Assembly (NCBI GenBank): GCA_002737585.1
Contig: NSIA01000025.1
Span: forward strand, 8-6,328
Direction: 5' to 3'
Origin: Planctomycetaceae bacterium
GTDB taxonomy: Bacteria > Planctomycetota > Phycisphaerae > Phycisphaerales > SM1A02
DNA: 6,321 nucleotides
Numbering within the stretch: the stretch's first letter is position 1; each line of letters begins with the position of its first letter. This document shows, one piece after another, positions 1 through 5,901 of the stretch. The position numbers were made by a program, and so were the translations under genes. Below the pieces are notes generated by a model that was not told the DNA's origin, did no database searches, and saw only the letters and a program-made list of their open reading frames with translations.

Positions 1-689
1 GGCGGGTTGCCAGCCGGCCATTCGGTGGGCACAACCACTTCAATCCATGGGGCAAAGAGCGCTAGGCGCCGGGCCCGCGCAGATGTGAACGTTGCGCGCG
101 CCTCGCGACGCACTTCAGCGGAGGCGACGAGTTCATCGGCAATGGCGGCAAGTTCGGCAGGCAGAGAAAATGTTGCACGCGCAAGCGTGAGGGTGCGCCA
201 ATCGTCTGGGTTTCCAAGCGCTTCCTCGTCTGCATCAAGGACATCGATCAGGTCCAAGATGTGCTGGCCATCAAGTTGCCCATTCACGATCCGGTTGTTG
301 AGTTCATTCTGCGCCCACGTGGGCAACTGTCCGCTGGGCAACAGGCGCGGCAGTTGCACAAGCACTGCGTTTGGGACAAATCCAACCCACGAAGCATTGA
401 GTATTTCCAGACGCGCCCAACCGGTGACCACCAGAATTCCCACCAGCGCCATGATGGCAACGCCCCAGCGTCGGCGCGTTTGTAATAGTTCGCGTTCGTG
501 GTGTGCCACATGGCCACATTCACCGCAGGTCATTCCAGGGGTGCCTGACAGATCATGCCAGCAGCGCGGGCAGCGGCGCGAGCGTGCTTTGTCACCAAAG
601 AGCGCCCACCAAACCGCGCCGACACCCAGCGCGCTGAATAGCAGCACCAGCGCAACACTTGATACGAGGAGTATGAGGACGCCGCTCAC
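1..689 (-). CDS. Membrane-anchored zinc-ribbon protein, function unknown (C-terminus cut by window edge)
   Basis: 229 complete codons are visible before the left edge. The frame stays open throughout and is not a shadow: it reads as a hydrophobic N-terminal helix (residues 4-31), then a four-cysteine zinc ribbon with C40-x2-C43 and C55-x2-C58 around the motif HDLSGTPGMTC. A second hydrophobic helix (about 76-92) follows, then a soluble, charged, helix-rich part to the edge. The cysteines probably bind one zinc ion beside the membrane. I recall similar ribbons in many planctomycete hypothetical proteins and know no function for them. The GTG start at 689 lies 30 bases after the stop of the ABC permease gene and in the same frame. 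That stop is the nearest in-frame one, so the start must lie in 687-719 or further inside the gene. No clear Shine-Dalgarno is visible, so translation may be coupled. The gene is likely the last visible member of the ABC operon. The reading frame is fairly sure, the exact start less so, and the function is unknown. Confidence 0.8.
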   Translation of the reverse strand, partial: MSGVLILLVSSVALVLLFSALGVGAVWWALFGDKARSRRCPRCWHDLSGTPGMTCGECGHVAHHERELLQTRRRWGVAIMALVGILVVTGWARLEILNASWVGFVPNAVLVQLPRLLPSGQLPTWAQNELNNRIVNGQLDGQHILDLIDVLDADEEALGNPDDWRTLTLARATFSLPAELAAIADELVASAEVRREARATFTSARARRLALFAPWIEVVVPTEWPAGNP

Positions 690-719
690 ACCGTCACTGT
701 AGCCGCTCGGTGCACCTGC

Positions 720-2099
720 TCAGGCCATACGAATCCACTTGAGGAGTTCGCGCGGGGACGGCGGCTTGCCTTGCATCAGTACGCCAACGCGGAAGATCTT
801 TGCACCGCCCCAGATGAAGACTCCAACCCAGGCGAAGCCCCAGACGAGACTGAGTACCACTTGCCAGGTATCGATCTGCTCGTTGCTGGCAGTGACTCGG
901 AGCACCATGACGAATGGAATTGCTGGCGGAATGAAGCTGGAGATGGTGGCGATCCAGCCGTTGGGCTGTTCACTGATGGGTAGCCACAGCATGATCGGCA
1001 ACATCAAGATCAGCATGGCGGGCGTCACCAAACTTTGCGCTTCGCGAAGATCATTCACCGCGCTGCCGACGCTGGCCATCATGGTGGACACAAACGCATA
1101 GGCCATCACAAAGTAGACAAGCATCAGGATGAGCATCCCTGGTGACACCAGGTCGCCCATGGCTGCGGCGATCAGGCCGGCAATTCCCAACGCCCCGTAC
1201 ATGCCCAGCATCACTGCTGAAACCATGGCATATCCCAGGAGCTTGCCGCACAGAAGTTCCATGGGACTGACAGCGCTGAGGAGCACTTCCATCACCTTGC
1301 TGGCTTTCTCCTCAATAGTGGTGGTGAGCAGGTACTGCCCGCTTGCGAACGTGGTCGCCCACAGGAGCATCATGAATCCCATGGGAAGGAGCGTCTTGGC
1401 AAGCACGTTCTCGTCTGCTTCTGCTCCTTCGACAGACATTCGGCGTACTGATGTTTCTGGAAGCGCTAGCAGCGCTTTCAACGATGTGTAGTCCGTGCCA
1501 ACGCGCTGCACACGCGCTTTGACAATCCCCTTGGCGATGGATTTCTCCAACATTCCAGTCAGCCGCGGTGCGCTCCGCGTGGGCACGATGAGCGTGTAGG
1601 TGAGGTCGTTGCCTTCGGCATCCTTGGGATTGGCATTGAGGAGTTCGGGCGGCACGATGGCAAGGCCAAGGAGTGATCCGTCTTGCACCTTGGCGCGCAG
1701 TTCATCCACGCGAGTGGCGTCTTGCACGGATTCCACCTTGACATCGATCGATGGAAGGCTGGCGGTTGCTTGTTGCGCAACATCACCGCCGGGCCAATTC
1801 TTGAGTGTCGAGTTTCGCTGGAGCGCCTCTTGCATATCTTTGGCCACTTGCTCAGGAGTGAGCTCTTCGGCTGCAAATCCAGCAACAGTTCCGCTTTCAT
1901 CGATCACTACCAGTGTGCCGACCACCGGCGTCATTTGCATGCCGATCAGCATGCCCAGGGCAGCAATGGCGGCGAACATCACCACCGGCATCACCAGCGC
2001 GCCAAAGATGAATCCCTTGGTAATGACGGTGTGACGGAATTCGCGAAACGCGATCGTCCAGATTCTGCGCATTGAACTGGCGTGCATTCGTTCAGCCAT
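720..2099 (-). CDS. ABC-2 type transporter permease, NatB-like
   Basis: 459 residues, typical for the NatB (COG1668, ABC2_membrane_3) family. This is the membrane half of an ABC exporter driven by the ATPase encoded just upstream. One membrane helix lies near the N-terminus (31-56), then a large extracytoplasmic domain (about 57-235), then about five to six helices (236-256, 288-313, 319-345, 355-375, 385-402, 410-433). The family hallmarks are clear: the coupling segment EEKASKVMEVLL followed by SPMELLCGKLLG (263-289), and the C-terminal FRVGVLMQGKPPS (436-448). In relatives such as NatAB of Bacillus the system expels Na+; here the substrate is unknown. I chose the ATG at 2099 over the upstream in-frame start at 2159 because a GAGGAA lies 7 bases before it and the conserved N-terminus begins soon after. 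This start overlaps the ATPase stop by 8 bases (ATGGCTGA), which suggests translational coupling and equal amounts of the two subunits. In-frame ATGs at 2087 and 2072 are alternatives. No damage is seen. Confidence 0.93.
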   Translation of the reverse strand: MAERMHASSMRRIWTIAFREFRHTVITKGFIFGALVMPVVMFAAIAALGMLIGMQMTPVVGTLVVIDESGTVAGFAAEELTPEQVAKDMQEALQRNSTLKNWPGGDVAQQATASLPSIDVKVESVQDATRVDELRAKVQDGSLLGLAIVPPELLNANPKDAEGNDLTYTLIVPTRSAPRLTGMLEKSIAKGIVKARVQRVGTDYTSLKALLALPETSVRRMSVEGAEADENVLAKTLLPMGFMMLLWATTFASGQYLLTTTIEEKASKVMEVLLSAVSPMELLCGKLLGYAMVSAVMLGMYGALGIAGLIAAAMGDLVSPGMLILMLVYFVMAYAFVSTMMASVGSAVNDLREAQSLVTPAMLILMLPIMLWLPISEQPNGWIATISSFIPPAIPFVMVLRVTASNEQIDTWQVVLSLVWGFAWVGVFIWGGAKIFRVGVLMQGKPPSPRELLKWIRMA

Positions 2100-3039
2100 T
2101 GCCGGATTCCTCACTCGAGGGCATTGCCTCGCCAACAAGTTCAACGAAGACATCATCAAGTGTTGTCTTGCGCAATTCGACTGTGCGTACCGGCATCAGT
2201 GCGATGGCCGCACGCATCACACTTTGCGGATCAACGTCGCGCGCGATGGTCAATTCGGCGGCGTGGCGTTCCGGATCCCATTGTGCTCGCTCCACGCCTG
2301 GCAGCGCGCCAAGTCGGGATGCGTCCGCTGGGTCATGCGAGGACGGTTCCACTTGCACGGTGCGCGGATCAAATCGCGCGTGAATCTCGGTCATCGACGC
2401 GTCCAGGATCTTCTCGCCGCGGTTGATCAAGACGATGCGGTCACAGAGCTGCTCGGCCTGATGCATGACATGCGTAGAGAAGATGATGGTGCGTCCGGCA
2501 TCATGCAAGTCGCGGATCAGGCGATTGATGAGGCGCGCGTTGACGGGATCCAATCCGCTGAACGGTTCGTCAAGAATGATCAGTTCTGGATCATGAATGA
2601 CGCTGGCAATGAACTGCACTTTCTGTTGTTGTCCCTTGGACAATTCTTGGCAGCGCTTCTTGCTGGCGTCGGTCAATTGCACGCGTTCCAGCCAGGCGTT
2701 GACGCGTGCGTCTAAGCCAGCAGCGGGCAGACCCTTGAGGGTGGCCATGAACTTGAGAAACTCCATCACGCGCATGCGTCGATAGAGTCCGCGTTCTTCC
2801 GGCAGGTAGCCGATGCGATCCTTGGCACTGATGGCGTCCGCACTTAACACTTGCACCGAGCCCTCATCGGGATAGATGATCGACATGATCATCCGGATGG
2901 TGGTGCTCTTACCCGCGCCGTTTGGACCAATGAACCCGGTGAGGGATCCGTCAGGGACATCAAGGTCGATGCCGCGAACGGCCTCGGTCTTGCCAAAGCG
3001 CTTCCAAACGGCGCGGAGATTGACAGCAGAAGTGGTCAT
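2092..3039 (-). CDS. ABC transporter ATP-binding protein, NatA/YhaQ-like
   Basis: 315 residues. This is the cytoplasmic ATPase that powers the permease encoded next to it. The nucleotide-binding domain (about 5-230) has Walker A GPNGAGKST (38-46), the signature LSKGQQQK (133-140), Walker B LIILDEP (153-159), the D-loop SGLD (161-164) and the switch histidine H190. All catalytic positions look intact. The Q-loop region reads IGYLPEERGLY (76-86), with Glu where most ABC ATPases have Gln; I recall this as usual in the COG4152 subfamily. The C-terminal part (about 225-305) ends in TLDDVFVELVG, matching the DUF4162 tail of NatA-like ATPases. The open frame continues upstream to 3132, but that stretch is only the Ala/Pro-coding repeat of the preceding gene in another frame, so the ATG at 3039 is the start. 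It lies 19 bases after the stop of the exported LolA-like gene, with no clear Shine-Dalgarno. The substrate is unknown. Confidence 0.95.
   Translation of the reverse strand: MTTSAVNLRAVWKRFGKTEAVRGIDLDVPDGSLTGFIGPNGAGKSTTIRMIMSIIYPDEGSVQVLSADAISAKDRIGYLPEERGLYRRMRVMEFLKFMATLKGLPAAGLDARVNAWLERVQLTDASKKRCQELSKGQQQKVQFIASVIHDPELIILDEPFSGLDPVNARLINRLIRDLHDAGRTIIFSTHVMHQAEQLCDRIVLINRGEKILDASMTEIHARFDPRTVQVEPSSHDPADASRLGALPGVERAQWDPERHAAELTIARDVDPQSVMRAAIALMPVRTVELRKTTLDDVFVELVGEAMPSSEESGNG
2107..2112 (-). promoter_or_regulatory. Ribosome binding site of the ABC permease gene
   Basis: GAGGAA on the minus strand, 7 bases before the ATG at 2099 and inside the end of the ATPase gene. It is the clearest Shine-Dalgarno match found upstream of any start in this window. 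It decides the permease start in favour of 2099, which overlaps the ATPase stop codon. Confidence 0.6.
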
Positions 3040-3058
3040 GGAGTGCAGCGTGGCGTGG

Positions 3059-4033
3059 TTACTTGGTGGCGGGGGCTGCGGGAGCCGTGGGCGCTGCGGG
3101 AGCCGCTGGTGCTGCTGGTGCTGGAGCCGCATTCTTCATTGCAGCAATTTCTGGTGGCAGTTCAAATGCTGTGGCAGAAACGCCATCCCACGTTACGGAT
3201 TCGATGGTCATCACTTGCATCTGCCCCATGACTTTGGTGGTGGTACGGGCTGGCAGCTTGACGTCAGCGAAGTCCTTGTAGTCACTGGTCAACAAAGTCA
3301 CCGGAATGCTGCCCATGGGCGTGGCTGCCATCATGGTCATGCCGGCCATGAGGCCGGTTTCCTTGTCGTAGAAATTGTTGGTGGGGGTTGCGTCTGGCGT
3401 GGCTGTGGCAATCTTGACCTGCCAGCACGGGCGCGTTTCGAATTCAACAAGGCCAAGCACTTCGGAGTTGCCTGGCTTGCGCATCAGGTCTAAGTCGCGG
3501 CGGAAGTTTCCATCGCGCTTGAGGTCCGCAATCTGCTTGGCATCCATCATTGCTGGTCCGCGCATCGGATCGATCGTCCAACCAACGGTGCCGTCGAAGC
3601 CGCTGCGCGACTGGCCCATTCCTGGAATGTCCATGACGATGGCAATGCTGTCCGGAGCCATCGCTTGCATGTCCATGGCGCCCTTGAGTCCGGCGGCAGG
3701 AATTTCAATGATGCCCTTTGAACTCATCATGGTCTTGGCCTCCCACGCCTTCTCGCCGCCGGTGGCGGTGATGTGGCGCGTCAGCAGCTCTTGCGCGGAT
3801 GGCTTGGCGCCTTCAAAGGCAACTGGCGCGAACTTCGGGAGCGCGGCAGGCGCGGGCGCGGCGGCGGGAGCTGCTGGTGGGGTGGCTGGCGGAGCAATTG
3901 GTGCAGCGGGCGCAGCAGGTGCTGCAGCCGGGCTCTTTGCAGGCTGTGCTGGCGCTTGCGCGGATTGCGCAAGGGCGATGGTGGTGCAAGCGAGGGCAAC
4001 GGGGATGAACGAGAGGATATTGCGGTGTTTCAT
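3059..4033 (-). CDS. Exported LolA-like / outer-membrane lipoprotein-sorting-like protein with Ala/Pro-rich ends
   Basis: 324 residues. A signal peptide (1-22, basic MKHR then a hydrophobic core, likely cut after ALA) is followed by an Ala/Pro-rich stretch (about 27-66). A folded domain (about 78-298) comes next, then a second Ala/Pro tail (302-323). The domain begins ELLTRHITATGGEKAW and has features I associate with LolA-fold proteins of Bacteroidetes, Acidobacteria and Planctomycetes: a ‘SKGIIEIP’ strand, DIPGMG (135-140), GFDGTVGWTIDP (145-156) and an NFYDKETGL strand (220-228). This points to a periplasmic beta-rich protein that binds a hydrophobic ligand, but that is inference from weak similarity. 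Cys16 lies in the signal core with a poor lipobox (ALAC), so a lipoprotein is less likely. The ATG at 4033 is preferred over the in-frame TTG at 4075 because the signal peptide starts there. The gene sits 19 bases before the ABC ATPase gene and probably shares its transcript, so it may be an envelope partner of the exporter. Confidence 0.85.
   Translation of the reverse strand: MKHRNILSFIPVALACTTIALAQSAQAPAQPAKSPAAAPAAPAAPIAPPATPPAAPAAAPAPAALPKFAPVAFEGAKPSAQELLTRHITATGGEKAWEAKTMMSSKGIIEIPAAGLKGAMDMQAMAPDSIAIVMDIPGMGQSRSGFDGTVGWTIDPMRGPAMMDAKQIADLKRDGNFRRDLDLMRKPGNSEVLGLVEFETRPCWQVKIATATPDATPTNNFYDKETGLMAGMTMMAATPMGSIPVTLLTSDYKDFADVKLPARTTTKVMGQMQVMTIESVTWDGVSATAFELPPEIAAMKNAAPAPAAPAAPAAPTAPAAPATK
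3065..3130 (-). repeat. Short tandem repeats coding an Ala/Pro-rich C-terminal tail
   Basis: Codes residues 302-323 of the LolA-like protein, made only of Ala, Pro and one Thr. The 13-mer GCTGCGGGAGCCG occurs on the plus strand at 3075-3087 and again at 3093-3105, an 18-base period, followed by GCTGGT units. Such a tract can change length by replication slippage in whole-codon steps without breaking the frame. Confidence 0.7.
3836..3955 (-). repeat. Ala/Pro-rich low-complexity linker after the signal peptide
   Basis: Codes residues 27-66 of the LolA-like protein, nearly all Ala and Pro with a few Gln, Lys, Ser, Ile, Thr and Leu. It probably forms an extended linker between the cell membrane and the folded domain, or a span across the periplasm or cell wall. 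The DNA units are less regular than in the C-terminal tail. Confidence 0.65.
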
Positions 4034-4100
4034 GATGGGTCCGAAGCGATATAGAAGTGATGCGTTGAAGTGCAAGTGCGATTGGAAACGTTGATGTGTC

Positions 4101-4172
4101 GCGGAAGTGGTGGAGTGAGAGTGTGGCGTGGGAGTGGAAGTTTGGTGTTGAAGTTGAAGTAGAAGTGGAAGC
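4101..4172 (-). terminator. Candidate Rho-dependent terminator (rut-like, C-rich and G-poor transcript)
   Basis: This lies in the 156-base gap between the S41 peptidase gene (stop at 4190) and the LolA-like gene (start at 4033), which holds no other gene. Counting by eye, the minus-strand transcript of these 72 bases has 35 C and only 3 G, and it is full of CACTTC, ACTTC and TTCAAC units. On the plus strand a six-base unit recurs as TGAAGT, TGAAGT, AGAAGT, GGAAGC at 4149-4172. Long, unstructured, C-rich and G-poor RNA just after a stop codon is what Rho needs for loading. No stem followed by a U-run, as in an intrinsic terminator, is visible. It could instead be an unstructured leader that helps translation of the next gene. 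Confidence 0.35.
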
Positions 4173-4189
4173 AGTTGCGCTATGCGTAT

Positions 4190-5740
4190 TTAGTGTTCGT
4201 TACTGCGCTGGCTGGCAATCCAACGCACGGCTTCGGCCATGGCAGGGTCGCCGAGTGCGGCGTAATCAGCGCGGGTGTACGGGCGTGCGTTGTCGGGTAC
4301 CACGCCGGTTGCCTCCAGTGCGGAGCCATCGGGGAGACGGTAGTCGGCGATCGCGTGCAGAAAGACGTCGCCATTGGGAAGTGTCATGGTGATGGCCGGG
4401 AGTGCGGCGCCGGCGGTGCGCGTTCCGAAGACTTTCGCTCGCTTGAGGAATTGCATTCCTCCGGCGAAGATCTCGCTGGTACTCGCAGTGGAGTCATCCA
4501 CCAGAATGGCCACTGGACCAGCGTACGGCGTGACGGAAACACCGCTAGTACTCACGGTTCGTGGATTGGTCTTGAATTGCAGTGTGACATCGCGCGTCTT
4601 CATTTCGCCAAGCTCGCGAGCCTCTGCAGTGAAGTGACCGGCGATACCCATGGCCATGGCACCGATACCGCCCGGATTGCCGCGCAAATCAATGATGATG
4701 CCGTCGGCGGAACGGAGTGTGTCCATGGCGATGTCGAATGGCCGCGCGACGGGGATCAGCCAAATATTGAAGCGAATCAGGCCGATTTCATGGTCTGTGG
4801 CACCCCAGCGCTGCCGTTCGGTTTCATCAAGGTGACGCCAGGTGAGTTCAGTTGGGAGTGCGGGAAGCGATCCAAACTTGGTGTGCGGACGTGAGTCACG
4901 TTCGTAGGTGACGTCGGTGGTGAGTGTGAAACCGTCCACGGTCTCCAGCTCCCACGAACGTGAGGTGCCGGGATCGCCAGTGGTGGCGATGTGCGCCATC
5001 TGCGCGCGTTGGTAGCGCTCCAGGCCGTCGCCGGGCGGCAGGTGGTCAGCAACACCCGCGATGGTGTCGATCGTGCCGTTCGCAATCTTGGTAACGCGCA
5101 TGCCGGGGGTGATGCCCGCGCCCTCGGCGGGAGAGCCAGGCTCGATAGCCACCACTATGGCGTCCCATGTACCGGCGGTACCAGCGTGTGGCATGAATGA
5201 AATTTCCGCGCCGGACTGACCTTCGCGAGCCGCGGGGGTTGGCTGCGTTGCGACCGCAGCCGGACGCGCGGCGGAGGCGTCGTCAGCGTGTGGGTCTTGA
5301 ACGGTTGACTCTTCGGTGTTGGCGAACTCACTGGGAATGATGGCAAAGTGACTTTGCTGCAAACGACTGAGTGCATCCGTGAGTACGGCGCGCAATGCCT
5401 CGTTGGACTCTGCGGCCGTGGCCTTGGGCAGCAACTCAGCGCGCACCGCGTTCCAGTCAACTCCGCCAAGCGTGGCGTCCCAATGTGAATCGCGAACGGT
5501 GGTCCAAACGGCATCAAAGGTTGCGGCGTTGGTTTCGGCGTTGGTTGCGGGGGAAGGCGCCGGCGCGGTGGTCGATGTCGTCGTATTCGATGCAGCAGGA
5601 CTCAAAGTCGCCGCGTCTGCTGTGGCGCCATTGGTGGTCGCGTCGATAGTTGCTGCACGATCATCCGGCGCGCAATGCGCCATGGACAGTGCTGCGATCA
5701 GGATGACGAGCGGGGGAACGCAGGGAACGCGGGAAACCAT
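4190..5740 (-). CDS. Secreted S41-family peptidase with PDZ domain (tricorn/S41B-type active site)
   Basis: 516 residues. The N-terminal hydrophobic signal (about 5-22) ends in MAHC; Cys23 could carry lipid, but His before it is not a normal lipobox residue. A Thr/Ala/Ser/Pro linker (about 29-73) follows, then the helical N-terminal domain with QSHF (S130, H131), a second low-complexity insert (about 139-178), a PDZ-like domain (about 190-260, with GSPAEGAGITPGMRV) and the S41 catalytic core (about 315-482). The core shows DLRGNPGG (351-358), the nucleophile S420 in STASTSEIFAGG, and LEATGVVPD with E476. The catalytic Lys of CtpA-type enzymes would be expected at residue 445, which is Ala (RTAGAALP). 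With H131 and E476 this fits the Ser-His-Glu set of tricorn-like S41 peptidases, so the enzyme is probably active. It likely degrades or processes envelope proteins outside the cytoplasm. The ATG at 5740 is preferred over the in-frame GTG at 5782 because it places the signal at the N-terminus. The gene is divergent from metH. Confidence 0.9.
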   Translation of the reverse strand: MVSRVPCVPPLVILIAALSMAHCAPDDRAATIDATTNGATADAATLSPAASNTTTSTTAPAPSPATNAETNAATFDAVWTTVRDSHWDATLGGVDWNAVRAELLPKATAAESNEALRAVLTDALSRLQQSHFAIIPSEFANTEESTVQDPHADDASAARPAAVATQPTPAAREGQSGAEISFMPHAGTAGTWDAIVVAIEPGSPAEGAGITPGMRVTKIANGTIDTIAGVADHLPPGDGLERYQRAQMAHIATTGDPGTSRSWELETVDGFTLTTDVTYERDSRPHTKFGSLPALPTELTWRHLDETERQRWGATDHEIGLIRFNIWLIPVARPFDIAMDTLRSADGIIIDLRGNPGGIGAMAMGIAGHFTAEARELGEMKTRDVTLQFKTNPRTVSTSGVSVTPYAGPVAILVDDSTASTSEIFAGGMQFLKRAKVFGTRTAGAALPAITMTLPNGDVFLHAIADYRLPDGSALEATGVVPDNARPYTRADYAALGDPAMAEAVRWIASQRSNEH

Positions 5741-5839
5741 GGAATGACAAGGGTACGAACCGGCGAACAACGGCGATTGCACCCGCGCTCTTACATAACG
5801 TCCAATAATACATCAAATCAAATCATTCGCAATGCCATC

Positions 5840-5857
5840 CATCCGTATATCCGGATG
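5840..5857. repeat. Inverted repeat upstream of metH (6-base arms)
   Basis: CATCCG, 6-base spacer TATATC, then CGGATG: a perfect palindrome 45 bases before the metH start. It could be an operator for a dimeric regulator or a small hairpin in the metH leader RNA. The arms are short, so chance is possible. Confidence 0.35.
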
Positions 5858-5896
5858 AACGGTTGAATCAGGGCGGGTATTGAAGTACGGTTCATC
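5854..5896 (+). repeat. Second inverted repeat in the metH leader, overlapping the first
   Basis: GATGAAC (5854-5860) and GTTCATC (5890-5896) are perfect complements, 29 bases apart, ending 5 bases before the metH ATG. Its left arm shares GATG with the right arm of the 5840-5857 repeat, so the two RNA hairpins would exclude each other. The stem is short with a large loop, so its stability is uncertain. Confidence 0.25.
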
Positions 5897-5901
5897 TACA
5901 T

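Larger units (their letters stand above)
5741..5901. promoter_or_regulatory. Divergent intergenic region between the S41 peptidase gene and metH
   Basis: 161 bases without a gene; both promoters must lie here or inside the genes. The most A+T-rich part is 5791-5827, with repeated ATCAA/AATCA words (5811-5824), the likely place for RNA polymerase binding. On the minus strand TTGATT, then 18 bases, then TATGTA could be a weak promoter for the peptidase gene. I see no convincing sigma-70 boxes for metH and no recognisable SAM or cobalamin riboswitch. Neither start codon has a clear Shine-Dalgarno. Confidence 0.4.

Noticed and set aside
7..702. 231-codon open frame on the plus strand
   Set aside because: It lies opposite the zinc-ribbon membrane protein, whose frame gives transmembrane helices and a four-cysteine motif. 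The plus-strand product is Ser/Arg/Thr-rich with no recognisable domain, typical of antisense shadows in G+C-rich DNA.
3040..3132. N-terminal extension of the ABC ATPase frame
   Set aside because: The extension reads as Gln/Pro/Arg-rich because it is the Ala/Pro repeat of the preceding gene in another frame; the conserved domain starts right after the ATG at 3039.
3375..4094. 239-codon open frame on the plus strand
   Set aside because: Antisense to the LolA-like gene. Its Ala/Gly run is the mirror of the Ala/Pro linker, and the opposite strand has the signal peptide and folded domain.
4175..4894. 239-codon open frame on the plus strand
   Set aside because: Antisense to the C-terminal catalytic part of the S41 peptidase, where the real motifs are; no domain is seen in the plus-strand product.
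5672..5740. S41 peptidase as a lipoprotein (Cys23)
   Set aside because: The residues before the cysteine are M-A-H, and His at that position does not fit the usual lipobox, so I describe it as secreted and leave lipid attachment open.
5741..5901. Possible SAM or cobalamin riboswitch before metH
   Set aside because: The region is short and I find none of the conserved core sequences or a multi-helix layout; only two small inverted repeats are present.
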